NCBI RefSeq assembly: GCF_900156045.1
Contig: NZ_FTMX01000004.1
Location: 310,001 to 374,000, forward strand
Reading direction: 5' to 3'
Source of the DNA: Peribacillus simplex
GTDB taxonomy: Bacteria > Bacillota > Bacilli > Bacillales > DSM-1321
Length of the DNA: 64,000 bases
Position numbers and translations under genes: made by a program. The notes beneath the pieces were generated by a model. The model did not search any database and had not been told where the DNA came from. It saw only the letters and a program-made list of their open reading frames with translations. Below are positions 1 to 8,955 of this stretch, in pieces. Within the stretch, counting starts at the first letter, position 1. Each line of letters begins with the position of its first letter.

Positions 1-1
1 A

Positions 2-94
2 GGAGTACCGGTAGATACGATAAATCCAATGCATTATGGATCATGTAATGGAAAGGAAGTATTGCGTACGGCCCTCCAATTAATTTCAAAATAA
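2..94 (+). CDS. PTS lactose/cellobiose-type IIB component, C-terminal end (partial)
   Basis: The window opens inside a gene read in the frame starting at base 2; 30 codons remain before TAA at 92-94. The end carries [13 protein letters not shown] followed by an [10 protein letters not shown] helix. This matches the C-terminus of the small cytoplasmic lactose/cellobiose IIB subunit, which passes phosphate from IIA to the incoming sugar. It lies 24 bases upstream of a IIA gene on the same strand, the usual order in cellobiose or chitobiose operons. The active cysteine is outside the window, so the call rests on the tail and the neighbour. Confidence 0.75.
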   Translation, partial: GVPVDTINPMHYGSCNGKEVLRTALQLISK

Positions 95-118
95 AATACT
101 ATCAAAAGGGGTGTTAAT

Positions 119-448
119 ATGGCGAAAACGAAAGAGGATCTATCTGAATTATCATTTCAATTAATTCTTCATAGCGGGAATGCCCGCAGTTGTGCAATGG
201 AAGCCATCGCCTTGCAAAAACAAGGTAAATCAGGCGAAGCCCAGGATAAATTAAAGGAAGCGGAACATGAGTTTGTTGCTGCACATAAAATCCAAACCGC
301 ATTGATTCAACAAGAAGTGAGCGGTGAGAAATTCGAAATTCCAATGCTCCTGATCCATGCTCAAGATCACCTGATGACCTCCATGACAACAAAAGATTTA
401 GCGATGGAAATCGTGGAATTACACGAGAAAATACAAAGGAACCAATGA
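119..448 (+). CDS. PTS lactose/cellobiose-specific IIA component
   Basis: This 109-residue protein has the size and three-helix character of the lactose/cellobiose IIA family. The HAQDHLM motif at residues 80-86 holds the histidine that takes phosphate from HPr (His80, by alignment from memory with His78 of the lactococcal protein) and the aspartate that binds metal in the trimer (Asp83). It would act in the cytoplasm and pass phosphate to the IIB subunit encoded just upstream. A GGGGTG ribosome site precedes the ATG. A strong terminator follows 28 bases after the stop, so this is the last gene of its operon. The sugar cannot be decided without the IIC gene. Confidence 0.88.
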   Translation: MAKTKEDLSELSFQLILHSGNARSCAMEAIALQKQGKSGEAQDKLKEAEHEFVAAHKIQTALIQQEVSGEKFEIPMLLIHAQDHLMTSMTTKDLAMEIVELHEKIQRNQ

Positions 449-475
449 AGTGATTCATGCTGATGGATTCCTTTT

Positions 476-503
476 AAGAGGCTGCTGCGGCAGCCTCTTT
501 CTT
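476..503 (+). terminator. Rho-independent terminator of the PTS operon
   Basis: A perfect 10-bp stem (AAGAGGCTGC pairing with GCAGCCTCTT) with a 4-base TGCG loop is followed by a T-rich tail. It closes the PTS operon. Confidence 0.85.
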
Positions 504-727
504 ATGGAACAAAGGGGTGAAATTACATGACAAGGCGGCGATGCATTTCTTTAGCATAGGTTCATGAATTTATGCTCGGGATATAAGGGTCACTCAAGAT
601 TAGGAATCTCCGAAATTTTAAATTATACTAATAATGATACTGCCTTGAACTAACGAAGGATGATCATGAAAAGCAGAACAAACAACTGATTAGCAAGATT
701 AATCATGTTATAAAAGGGGAGAATAAC

Positions 728-1630
728 ATGCAAAGAGTCAATCTAACTGAAGATTTTAGTCTTTCACGCATTGTACACGGTATGTGGAGATTGGCAGATT
801 GGAGATTTTCTACAGATGAAATCCTAGCTCTTATTGAACATGGGGTGGATCGGGGCATCACTACATATGATCACGCCGATATATATGGCAGCTATACGTG
901 TGAGGAGATTTTTGGGAAAGCACTTGCATTAAAGCCATCTTTACGCGATAAAATGGAAATCGTTACGAAATGCGGCATAGTTCTTCAATCAGAAAACCGT
1001 CCATCACATAAAAGTCACCATTATGACACTAGTAAACCCCATATAATAAAGTCTGTTGAACAATCTCTAATGAATCTTAAAACGGATTATATTGATTTAT
1101 TGCTTATCCATCGTCCGGATCCCCTGATGGACCCGGCGGAAACGGCTGAAGCGTTTAATCAATTAAAAGAATCAGGAAAGGTCCGTAACTTTGGAGTATC
1201 GAACTTCAAAAAAACGCAATGGGATATGCTTCAATCTTATCTTGAATATCCCCTTGTGACGAATCAACTGGAGCTTTCTGCATATAATCTTGAAAACTTC
1301 GAGGACGGAACCGTTAATCTATGTCAACAAACGGGCGTGGCTCCTATGGCATGGTCACCTCTTGCAGGAGGAAGCATCTTTGAGGAATCGAATGAAAAGG
1401 CTGCCCGGTTAAGAAAAATGTTAGAAATCGTAAAAGAAGAAATCGGTGCTAACGGAATAGATGAAGTGATGTATGCATGGCTATTGAGACATCCTGCAAA
1501 AATCATTCCGATTGTTGGATCCGGTAAGAAAGAACGACTGGACAGCGCAATTGATTCACTAAACCTAAGCATGGAAAAAGAGCAATGGTTCAATATTTTA
1601 ACCAGCTCGATGGGACATGATATCCCGTAA
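728..1630 (+). CDS. Aldo/keto reductase, YdhF-like
   Basis: This 300-residue protein is a full-length cytoplasmic NAD(P)H-dependent aldo/keto reductase, a family that reduces carbonyls on a TIM barrel. The catalytic tetrad can be read: Asp48 and Tyr53 in YDHADIYG, Lys81 in VTKCG and His128 in LLIHRPD. The C-terminal IVGSGKKERLDSA stretch is typical of the cofactor-binding end in the YdhF/oxidoreductase subgroup. An AAAAGGGGAG ribosome site precedes the ATG and a terminator follows. The gene stands alone, so the substrate is unknown. The stop codon sits inside an 18-bp sequence repeated twice in tandem (1618-1653). Confidence 0.88.
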   Translation: MQRVNLTEDFSLSRIVHGMWRLADWRFSTDEILALIEHGVDRGITTYDHADIYGSYTCEEIFGKALALKPSLRDKMEIVTKCGIVLQSENRPSHKSHHYDTSKPHIIKSVEQSLMNLKTDYIDLLLIHRPDPLMDPAETAEAFNQLKESGKVRNFGVSNFKKTQWDMLQSYLEYPLVTNQLELSAYNLENFEDGTVNLCQQTGVAPMAWSPLAGGSIFEESNEKAARLRKMLEIVKEEIGANGIDEVMYAWLLRHPAKIIPIVGSGKKERLDSAIDSLNLSMEKEQWFNILTSSMGHDIP

Positions 1631-1653
1631 TGAAATGATATCCCGTAATGAAA
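1618..1653 (+). repeat. 18-bp perfect tandem duplication at the stop codon
   Basis: TGATATCCCGTAATGAAA occurs twice back to back, at 1618-1635 and 1636-1653. The first unit carries the last codons and stop of the aldo/keto reductase; the second is non-coding. It looks like a recent slippage duplication. Confidence 0.9.
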
Positions 1654-1677
1654 TGTACCGTTGAACAAGAAACCTTA

Positions 1678-1705
1678 ATGGGGACCTCCGTGAAGAGGTT
1701 CCCAT
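1678..1705 (+). terminator. Rho-independent terminator after the aldo/keto reductase
   Basis: An 11-bp stem with one G-T pair (ATGGGGACCTC with GAGGTTCCCAT) and a 6-base loop is followed by TCTTA. The T-tract is short. Confidence 0.65.
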
Positions 1706-1823
1706 TCTTAAATTGCAAGAGATGGACTTTCACTTTTCAAACCATGATTTTTGTGAATTTTTTTAGTACTAATAAGATTCTGCCGTATAATAAAAATACT
1801 ATTTCATTTCGAGGTGAAACAAC

Positions 1824-3140
1824 ATGAAAATCGGGGTAATAGGCTCAAAGTATTTTTTGGAATCCATATCAATCCACTTTCCCATGTTTCCTGAGGTACA
1901 ATTCATTTCCTTTCAATATGACATGCCGGAAGAAAGCAGTCTATTAATAGAAAATGCGGGAAAACAAACCGATCTAGTACTGTTTTCAGGTTCCATACCT
2001 TTTTATTACGGATACGAAAAAGTTAAAAGGGGTTTATTGGAAGCTATTTATGTCCCATTTGATGAATTGACAGTTGCGCTTTCGTTGTTATCGATTTCTC
2101 ATAGGGAACAGGTTACTATAAATCAAATCTCAATAGATTTACCGGACAGAAAAAGGTTAATGAATGTATTGGAAGAATCGGAAATTGTTGAAGAATTCCT
2201 TTGTGTGAAAGATTATCCTTGGATATACAAGAGGGAAGAAAGTATCCAGACACTAAATATAGCCGAATTCGTTCAATTCCATAGCAACCTGCATAAAGAA
2301 GGAAAAACACATATCGCATTAACGAGCATACATGCTGTATATCATGAGCTTCAAAGACTGTCCATTCCTTCCAGATTTATGGTCCAGCCCAAACACACCT
2401 TAGTAGACAGTCTTACAAGAGCTATCTCCTTATTAAAACTAAAGAAAACGAAAGAATCCCAGATTGCTGTCATTTCCATTCAAGATTATCAACAAAACGC
2501 TAATGAAAGTGAAAGATTATTAAATTTTTTACAGAAATTGAGTAAGAGATTACAGGCTCGTGTTTCACTTGAATACTGTAATCCACATTTGATTTATACG
2601 ACACGCGGTGCATTGCAGGCATTTGAATCAGGTATATATGATGAAATTATCGTACAAATGGAACAAGAATTTCAATCCCTCTTCCAAATTGGCATTGGAT
2701 ATGGATATACGATTCAAGAGGCGGAAAAACATTCGGCTCAGGCACTATTTTTCACCAATAAATTTCTTAGGAACAAAACGGTAGTTTGCTTGGTGGATGA
2801 AGATCAAAAACTCAAGGGACCATTATTTGAAGGGAATCACCAAGTGGAATTGAAAAATGAAGATGAAGCCATTCAAAAATTAGCCAGTGAACTAAAAATG
2901 AGTGCAAAAAATATAAAAATGATTCATCAGTTTATTTCGATAAACCATTTTCGAGCTTTTTCTGCAGCAGAGCTGGAGGAATACATGAGTTGTACCAGAC
3001 GATCGGCAGAAAGATTCGTAAAAAGACTTACTGAAGGAGGCTGTCTAACCAGAGTTGGAGAGGAACATCCATATGGGCAAGGAAGACCCCGCAATTTATA
3101 TGTACCTGAGGAAAAATTCAAGAAAATTAACGGAAATTAA
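1824..3140 (+). CDS. Transcriptional regulator with C-terminal winged helix and GGDEF-like middle domain
   Basis: This 438-residue protein has no close relative I can name. The N-terminus (KIGVIGSKYFLESI) reads like a sensor domain. The middle part, roughly residues 215-315, contains GIGYGYTIQEAEKHSAQAL, which resembles degenerate GGDEF or GTP cyclohydrolase III folds as in CdaR-like regulators. The last 75 residues (INHFRAFSAAELEEYMSCTRRSAERFVKRL) form a helix-turn-helix or winged helix. It reads GAGGTG then ATG at the start. It lies 85 bases before a dipeptide epimerase, carrier and hydrolase on the same strand, so it probably controls them. The regulatory role is well supported; the ligand is unknown. 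Confidence 0.65.
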   Translation: MKIGVIGSKYFLESISIHFPMFPEVQFISFQYDMPEESSLLIENAGKQTDLVLFSGSIPFYYGYEKVKRGLLEAIYVPFDELTVALSLLSISHREQVTINQISIDLPDRKRLMNVLEESEIVEEFLCVKDYPWIYKREESIQTLNIAEFVQFHSNLHKEGKTHIALTSIHAVYHELQRLSIPSRFMVQPKHTLVDSLTRAISLLKLKKTKESQIAVISIQDYQQNANESERLLNFLQKLSKRLQARVSLEYCNPHLIYTTRGALQAFESGIYDEIIVQMEQEFQSLFQIGIGYGYTIQEAEKHSAQALFFTNKFLRNKTVVCLVDEDQKLKGPLFEGNHQVELKNEDEAIQKLASELKMSAKNIKMIHQFISINHFRAFSAAELEEYMSCTRRSAERFVKRLTEGGCLTRVGEEHPYGQGRPRNLYVPEEKFKKINGN

Positions 3141-3225
3141 AATTTTCAGACTTTACAGAAAAAGGAGGTTGGTATATATTGTTTTTATTAACGACATATA
3201 ACGACAACGGAAGGGGAGGTTAGTT

Positions 3226-4332
3226 TTGTTTATTGAACGTATTGAAATTCATGCCGTTCATTTGCCATTAAAAGAGCCATTTGTCATTTCCTATGAAACA
3301 TACAAGCATATGCCATCTATTATCGTAAAATTAATAGCAGATAACGGTCTGGTGGGGTATGGTGAGGCAGTGCCTGATGAACATGTAACCGGGGAAACGT
3401 TTTTTGCGACATTCGAAGTACTAAAGCATGTCCTTTTACCTGCTATAAAGCAGGAAAACCCATTTAATTTAGAAAAGATTCACGATATCATGAATTCCGC
3501 CATCATTGGAAACCCCTCAGCAAAAGCGGCCATTGATATAGCCTGCCATGACCTGATGGGGAAAAGCGCAAAATTACCGATTTATGATTTACTGGGCGGG
3601 AAATTCCATGAATCCCTCTCTTTCGCCAAGGTATTGAGTATAGACGAACCGGGGATCATGGCTGAAAAAGCGCAGGAAGCTCTCAATCAAGGATATAGTT
3701 CTTTAAAACTTAAAGTTGGCTGGGATATTGAGTCAGATATAGAACGGATTGCTGCTGTCCGACAAAAGGTCGGGAAGAAGATTCCGATTCGGGTCGATGC
3801 AAATCAAGGGTGGGGGACATTTGCCAACGCACTTCCGGCAGTGAAGGCTCTGGAACCATTAAACCTTTCATGGTTGGAACAGCCGATTAGAATGGGGGAT
3901 ATAGACGGTCTTGCTGAACTAAAGGGAAAAACGACCATTCCACTTATGGCTGATGAAAGCATCCATAACGGAACCCATCTACTCGAAATCATTAAAAAGA
4001 ATGCAGTGGATAAAATCAATATTAAACTAATGAAATGCGGCGGAATCTATCAGGCTATTCAATTGGCAAAGACAGCAGAGGCTGCAGGAATCAGCTGCCA
4101 AATCGGTTCCATGGTGGAGTCTTCCATCGGATCTGCAGCTGGGTACCATACGGCCATTTCACGAAAGAATATTACCAGTACTGAATTGACGGGCCCGCTT
4201 CTATTCAGTCTCGATATTGGGAATCTTGATTACGAAATTCCATATGTCCATCTTACAAAAGAACCTGGGCTTGGAATCGTAATTAACGAGGAAGTTCTTG
4301 AGCAATTAACGATAAAAAAAGAGCTGGTTTAA
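3226..4332 (+). CDS. Dipeptide epimerase (enolase superfamily, L-Ala-D/L-Glu epimerase type)
   Basis: This 368-residue protein begins at a TTG behind GGGGAGG. It has the layout of the muconate-lactonizing subgroup of the enolase superfamily: an N-terminal capping domain, then a barrel carrying the catalytic LKLKVG lysine pair (about residue 166), metal ligands in VDANQGW, WLEQPI and MADES, and the second catalytic lysine in NIKLMKCGG. Family members invert the second residue of dipeptides such as L-Ala-D-Glu from peptidoglycan. The following carrier and M20 hydrolase fit a pathway for salvaging peptides. Exact dipeptide preference cannot be read from the sequence. Confidence 0.87.
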   Translation: MFIERIEIHAVHLPLKEPFVISYETYKHMPSIIVKLIADNGLVGYGEAVPDEHVTGETFFATFEVLKHVLLPAIKQENPFNLEKIHDIMNSAIIGNPSAKAAIDIACHDLMGKSAKLPIYDLLGGKFHESLSFAKVLSIDEPGIMAEKAQEALNQGYSSLKLKVGWDIESDIERIAAVRQKVGKKIPIRVDANQGWGTFANALPAVKALEPLNLSWLEQPIRMGDIDGLAELKGKTTIPLMADESIHNGTHLLEIIKKNAVDKINIKLMKCGGIYQAIQLAKTAEAAGISCQIGSMVESSIGSAAGYHTAISRKNITSTELTGPLLFSLDIGNLDYEIPYVHLTKEPGLGIVINEEVLEQLTIKKELV

Positions 4333-4361
4333 TCATAAGCCGTACAGGATGGGGTGAACGG

Positions 4362-5780
4362 ATGGAAACGGAAAAAAATAGTGTGACGGTCAAGAAAAAG
4401 GCAAGGTTGAAAGTACCGCATACATACACACTTATCTTTATCATAATCATCTTGGCAGGACTTGCTTCATATGTTATTCCGGCCGGCGAATTCGACAGGG
4501 TTGAAGATAAAGAATCAGGAAGAATGCTTGTAGTCGACGGAAGCTATCATTCTATTGAACAAGACCCAGTGAGCTTCTTTGACCTTTTCACCTCCATTCC
4601 ATTGGGATTGGAAAAAGGAGCCCAAATCATTTTTTATATCTTTCTTGTAAGTGGTGTATTCGGGATAATACGCACTACCGGGGCCATTGAAGCAGGAGTC
4701 TACAAAGGGGTCCGATCACTTGAGGGCCGGGAAAAGCTTTTGATTCCATTGAGTATGCTGCTTTTTTCGATTGGCGGTTTTAGCATGGGGATGGCAGAAG
4801 AGACCATCATCTTTGTACCGATTGGTATCGCTATAGCTAGGGCGATGGGCTTTGACGCAGTTACTGGAACGGCCATGATTACACTGGGTGCAGCGAGCGG
4901 ATTTTTTGGGGGTATGCTCAATCCCTTTACGGTAGGGGTGGCGCAATCACTTGCTGAAGTACCTTTATTCTCAGGAATCGGTTTTCGCTTTGTGATTTAT
5001 ATTTTTGTACTAGCATTTGCCATTTGGTATGTTAGCCGTTATGCGAATAAGGTAAAGCGGAATCCTGAAAATAGTGTTATCTATGATATTGAACAAAAAG
5101 AAAAACGAACGGTTGGTCTAGTCGACTTTCCAGAACTGACGGGGCGTCACAAGCTAGTCTTCATCGCGATGATTTTGGGTCTGGCTTTTAACATTTATGG
5201 TGTGTTTAAATGGGGTTGGTTTTTAACCGAGCTTACCGCTTCATTTTTGATTATGGGTATTGTAAGCGGGATTGTAGGCGGTTTACAGCTTGGGAGAATT
5301 TTCGATTCATTTATCGATGGGGCCAAAGCGGTAACATTTGGAGCCTTGATCGTCGGCTTCGCAAGAGCAATAACAGTAGTGTTGGAAGAAGGGAAAATCA
5401 TAGATTCTTTGGTCTTCATGGCGGCGTCCGGGATCGGCCACCTACCGCAGGCATTGAATGTCGTAGGCATGTTCTTCACCCAAGCAATCCTGAATTTATT
5501 CATCTCTTCGGGTAGCGGGCAGGCTGCGGCAACAATGCCGATCATGGTTCCCATTACGGATATTTTAGGTTTGGAAAGGCAGCTTGCCGTTCTTGCCTTC
5601 CAATATGGAGATTCGGTTACGAATTCCATCATTCCAACGTCATCAGCGTTAATGGGATATCTGGCCATCGCTGGGATTCCCTATGAGAGATGGGTGAAGT
5701 TCATTTGGAAATTAATTCTCGGGTGGGCTTTGATTGCTTGCATTGCATTAATGGCTGCAGTGGCCCTCGGTATCTCCTAA
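4362..5780 (+). CDS. YfcC family basic amino acid/dicarboxylate-type carrier
   Basis: This 472-residue membrane protein has about 11-12 hydrophobic segments. Family marks include the early HTYTLIFIIIILAGLASYVIPAGEF-type helix followed by a GEFDR loop, the GMAEETIIFVPI stretch and the ISSGSGQAAATMPI motif in the C-terminal half, all usual in the YfcC/ArcD-like family. These carriers move amino acids, peptides or dicarboxylates across the cytoplasmic membrane. It starts 29 bases after the epimerase and ends 20 bases before the M20 hydrolase, so it is likely co-transcribed and imports their substrate. The transported compound is inferred from context only. Confidence 0.85.
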   Translation: METEKNSVTVKKKARLKVPHTYTLIFIIIILAGLASYVIPAGEFDRVEDKESGRMLVVDGSYHSIEQDPVSFFDLFTSIPLGLEKGAQIIFYIFLVSGVFGIIRTTGAIEAGVYKGVRSLEGREKLLIPLSMLLFSIGGFSMGMAEETIIFVPIGIAIARAMGFDAVTGTAMITLGAASGFFGGMLNPFTVGVAQSLAEVPLFSGIGFRFVIYIFVLAFAIWYVSRYANKVKRNPENSVIYDIEQKEKRTVGLVDFPELTGRHKLVFIAMILGLAFNIYGVFKWGWFLTELTASFLIMGIVSGIVGGLQLGRIFDSFIDGAKAVTFGALIVGFARAITVVLEEGKIIDSLVFMAASGIGHLPQALNVVGMFFTQAILNLFISSGSGQAAATMPIMVPITDILGLERQLAVLAFQYGDSVTNSIIPTSSALMGYLAIAGIPYERWVKFIWKLILGWALIACIALMAAVALGIS

Positions 5781-5800
5781 GAAAATAAGGAGTGGTTTAG

Positions 5801-6943
5801 ATGAAGGAATTATTGAATGAAATTAAACCTCAAATACTGGAGATTTTCCACCATCTTCATGAGAATCCTGAAGTGAGCTGGAAAGAATATCAGACTACGT
5901 CTTATATTTCAAAGATCCTCCAACAAAATGATATTGAGGTGACCAGTTATGAGGATATGCCTGGGATTGTGGGGAATTGGCATCCAGATGAATGGCGAAA
6001 AAACTTAACGGTCGGATTGCGTGCCGATATGGATGCTCTCCTTCAGGAGGTGGATGGGACAATTCGTGCCAACCACTCCTGTGGGCATGATGCTCATATG
6101 ACGATTGTTTTGGGCGTCTTGCTGGTATTAAAAAAAATGAAGATTAATCTTCCAGGTACGTTAAAATTTATTTTTCAGCCTGCCGAAGAAGTTGGTGAAG
6201 GTGCTTTAAAGATGATTGAAAAACAGGTATTGGAAGATGTTGATTTTCTATATGGTCTTCATTTGCGCCCCATTCAGGAAATGAAACTTGGACAAGCCTC
6301 ATCAGGCATCATTCACGGGTCAGCCAATACAGTGTATGGTGAAATTCACGGATTTGACGGACATGGTGCCAGACCCCATTTGACTTTAAATGCCATTGAA
6401 GTGATCACATCCATTGTTGACCAGCTTAAAGGAATACGGCTAGACCCGCAAATATCATATTCAGTCAAAATGACACAGGTTTCTGCAGGAGGGGAAAATG
6501 CGAATATTATACCTGGGTCCTCCAGGTTCAGTCTTGACTTACGCGCCCAGACGAATGAAGCGATGGATGAATTGATCGAAAAGGTGGAGTGTGTCTTGAA
6601 GAAAATGTCCGTCTTCCATCAATGCGAAATTAGCTTTCAGCATAAAGAAAGAGTATATGCCGCATCCATTGACCAAGAAGCGGAACGATTTATGGAGAAG
6701 GCAATTGAAAAAACCTTAGGGGCCAAAGGAGTAGTCAGGCCCATCATCACTCCTGGAGGTGAGGATTTTCATTTCTATACAAAAGAAAGACCTGCTATCA
6801 AGGCAACGATGTTGGGGCTGGGCTGCGATTTAGAGCCAGGTTTACACCATCCCAATATGGTGTTTAATCATGATGCCATTTTCACGGGTATTGAAATAAT
6901 AACCAGGGCAGTCATTGAAACTTTTTCTAAAGATGACAAGTAA
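5801..6943 (+). CDS. M20D-type metallopeptidase/amidohydrolase
   Basis: This 380-residue cytoplasmic hydrolase has the two-domain M20 layout, with a dimerisation insert near residues 180-290 (HGSANTVYGEIHGFDGHGA to the RAQT strand). Metal ligands and catalytic residues are visible in RADMDALLQE, NHSCGHDAHM, QPAEEVGEGA and the late PGGEDFHFY. The family removes acyl groups from amino acids or cleaves dipeptides. AAGGAG lies before the ATG, 20 bases after the carrier gene. In this operon it would release free amino acids from the epimerised or imported compound. It could equally be an N-acyl amino acid amidohydrolase. Confidence 0.88.
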   Translation: MKELLNEIKPQILEIFHHLHENPEVSWKEYQTTSYISKILQQNDIEVTSYEDMPGIVGNWHPDEWRKNLTVGLRADMDALLQEVDGTIRANHSCGHDAHMTIVLGVLLVLKKMKINLPGTLKFIFQPAEEVGEGALKMIEKQVLEDVDFLYGLHLRPIQEMKLGQASSGIIHGSANTVYGEIHGFDGHGARPHLTLNAIEVITSIVDQLKGIRLDPQISYSVKMTQVSAGGENANIIPGSSRFSLDLRAQTNEAMDELIEKVECVLKKMSVFHQCEISFQHKERVYAASIDQEAERFMEKAIEKTLGAKGVVRPIITPGGEDFHFYTKERPAIKATMLGLGCDLEPGLHHPNMVFNHDAIFTGIEIITRAVIETFSKDDK

Positions 6944-7045
6944 AAAAGGCACCATTTAATTTCTATCCCGCTAAGTTCTCCGAAAATGATTAAATTGCTA
7001 GGAATTAGACTTATTTTTATTATTCAAGTTAATGGTAAACAAGCG

Positions 7046-7072
7046 AGGCCACTAATTATTTAGTGGCCTTTG
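7046..7072 (+). terminator. Terminator closing the epimerase-carrier-hydrolase operon
   Basis: A 10-bp stem (AGGCCACTAA with TTAGTGGCCT) and 4-base loop, followed by TTTGCT. It separates the peptide-use operon from the YdcZ genes. Confidence 0.7.
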
Positions 7073-7230
7073 CTAATTAAAGATTGGCCTTGGCAGAGAA
7101 TTTTTTGTTATTTCCCCAAAAAAACTTCCATTCCAACTATGAAGCCTGGAGTCGAACAGCGGGACATATGTCCTTTCCGGAATCTTTAATCCGTTATTTA
7201 ATAATGGAAAGAAAGAAGGGGGGAGACACA

Positions 7231-7656
7231 GTGAAAGGGATTTTCTTTTCGTTTTTTGGAGGAGCCTTTCTAACGTTGCAAGGTGTAGCCAATTTTCAGA
7301 TTAGCCGGGACCTTAGCACGTGGCAAGTCGCAACGATTACACAGTTCACTGGTTTCATCATCGCCGGGATGATATTAATTATGATACGTAAAGGGGATTC
7401 TCTTGAATTAAAAAAAGTAAAACCAATGTATTTGTCAGGTGGCGCCTTTGCTGCGGTGATAATTTTCAGTAATATTACCGCTTATAAACAGATCGGAGTG
7501 ACGTTTTCGGTATCTGCTCTATTGCTTGCTCAGCTAATTCTTAGCTTTGTCATTGATAGCAAAGGGTGGTTTGGGGTAACGAAACAGAAGATGGAATTAC
7601 CACAGTTCATTGGGCTTGGCTTGATGATGGCAGGAATCATTTTATTAGCGTTATAA
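7231..7656 (+). CDS. DMT superfamily YdcZ/DUF606 membrane protein (first copy)
   Basis: The reading frame is open from 7084, but the best start is GTG at 7231 behind AAGAAGGGGGGAG, giving 141 residues. That is the normal size of the YdcZ family, with four to five hydrophobic helices starting at KGIFFSFFGGAFLTLQG. These are half-size relatives of drug/metabolite transporters and are often found in pairs; the substrate is unknown. A second copy lies at 8430 with a Crp-type regulator between them. The upstream part of the open frame (7084-7230) has no transmembrane character and is probably leader. Confidence 0.8.
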   Translation: MKGIFFSFFGGAFLTLQGVANFQISRDLSTWQVATITQFTGFIIAGMILIMIRKGDSLELKKVKPMYLSGGAFAAVIIFSNITAYKQIGVTFSVSALLLAQLILSFVIDSKGWFGVTKQKMELPQFIGLGLMMAGIILLAL

Positions 7657-7684
7657 TTGTAAGGATATAAGTAATAGGCAGGAA

Positions 7685-8398
7685 GTGAATCTTAATCAGA
7701 TGAAAGAAATAATGGATTCGGAAAAAATCAATCACTATTTGAAGGTCCATCAGTTGGAAAACATTTTTAATGGAGCCTTGATGCCCTATTTATCTCTCTA
7801 CCATGTTGAGTCAGGTGAATGTATTTGCTCCCAAGGCGATCGAGTGAATTATTTGTACGTGCTGGTTAAGGGAAAAGTTAAAGTGTATACGACATCAGTT
7901 GAAGGCAAGAATCTGATTCTGTCATTCAAGACCCCTCTTGAAGTAATTGGGGATATTGAATATATACAGGGAATCGATATCATCAATACTGTTGAAGCGG
8001 TATCGGATGTCTATGTTATCGGCATCCATCATCAATGGTTAAAAAAGTATGCCGAAGGTCAACCGGCCTTCCTCCAATTTTTACTAAGGGTCATCACCCA
8101 GAAGTTTTATGTTAAATCCAAGTCACTTAGTTTCAATTTAATGCATCCAGTTGAAGTAAGGCTTGCAAGTTACCTCCTATCTGTTTCGTTCGATGAAACA
8201 AATGCCCAAATCACTGGACGGTTGAATACTGAGAGCCTGAAGGATACGGCAAACTTTATTGGGACAAGTTACAGGCACCTTAATCGGGTCATCCTGCAGC
8301 TTTGTAGGGATGGTTTGATTGATCGGTCCGATGGGTTCATCCAAGTTAAAGATTGGGAAGGTTTAAAGGCACTGTCAAGCCATAATATTTATGAGTAG
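7685..8398 (+). CDS. Crp/Fnr family transcriptional regulator (YeiL-like)
   Basis: This 237-residue protein has an N-terminal cyclic-nucleotide-binding-type beta roll (GECICSQGDRVNYLYVLVKGKVKVY, split here across residues 47-71) and a C-terminal winged helix with the recognition segment TANFIGTSYRHLNRV near residue 195. There are no clustered N-terminal cysteines, so an FeS sensor as in Fnr is unlikely. The start is GTG at 7685; ATG at 7700 is an alternative. It sits between two DUF606 genes with gaps of 28 and 31 bases, so all three are probably one operon and the regulator may control the transporter pair. Confidence 0.85.
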   Translation: MNLNQMKEIMDSEKINHYLKVHQLENIFNGALMPYLSLYHVESGECICSQGDRVNYLYVLVKGKVKVYTTSVEGKNLILSFKTPLEVIGDIEYIQGIDIINTVEAVSDVYVIGIHHQWLKKYAEGQPAFLQFLLRVITQKFYVKSKSLSFNLMHPVEVRLASYLLSVSFDETNAQITGRLNTESLKDTANFIGTSYRHLNRVILQLCRDGLIDRSDGFIQVKDWEGLKALSSHNIYE

Positions 8399-8429
8399 AT
8401 AGTTTATATGATTTGGAGGAGGCGTTACG

Positions 8430-8882
8430 ATGTTACTTGGATTAAGTTGGGCAATCCTCGCGGGTTCAATGGTCAGTTTACAAAACGTTTTCAATAGTAA
8501 AGTAAATGAACATGTCAATTCATGGTCAACGACTACACTAGTATTAGGGTTGGGCTTTCTTGCCTCGTTTTTATGTGGGTTCGCATTTGAGGGAATGGAG
8601 TTTTTTCAACTGCATAATATGAAGCCCTGGTATTGGCTCAGCGGGTTGGTTGGCATAGGCGTGGTCATTTGTGTGACACAGGGAGTTAAGCTTCTAGGAC
8701 CAACCTTCGCCATTTCAATCGTGATGGCGGCACAGCTTTTATTTGCTCTCGCTTGGGATTCTACAGGTTTGTTGGGGCTGGAGAAGGTTCCCTTTACATA
8801 CAATCAGTTGGCGAGTATCCTGATTATCATTACTGGGATGATAATATTCAAAATAGGAGGGAAAAGGAAAACGGTCTCTTGA
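8430..8882 (+). CDS. DMT superfamily YdcZ/DUF606 membrane protein (second copy)
   Basis: This 150-residue integral membrane protein has five hydrophobic stretches and is related to the product at 7231 (compare LAGSMVSLQNVFNSKV with GGAFLTLQGVANFQIS near the N-termini, and QLLFALAWDS with QLILSFVIDS near the end). A GGAGGAGG ribosome site precedes the ATG. Paired YdcZ genes often act together, possibly as a heterodimer; the opposite-topology pairing is an inference. The Crp-type gene directly upstream ends 31 bases before the start. Confidence 0.82.
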   Translation: MLLGLSWAILAGSMVSLQNVFNSKVNEHVNSWSTTTLVLGLGFLASFLCGFAFEGMEFFQLHNMKPWYWLSGLVGIGVVICVTQGVKLLGPTFAISIVMAAQLLFALAWDSTGLLGLEKVPFTYNQLASILIIITGMIIFKIGGKRKTVS

Positions 8883-8955
8883 AATGACTTAGAAAGACCA
8901 TTGTATGGTCACGAGTTATTCAAAGTATGATGAAACATTGAATGGAGCGATACAC

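Noticed and set aside
5195-5668. 157-codon open frame on the minus strand inside the YfcC gene
   Set aside because: It mirrors a strongly typical transporter frame and has no family features or ribosome site.
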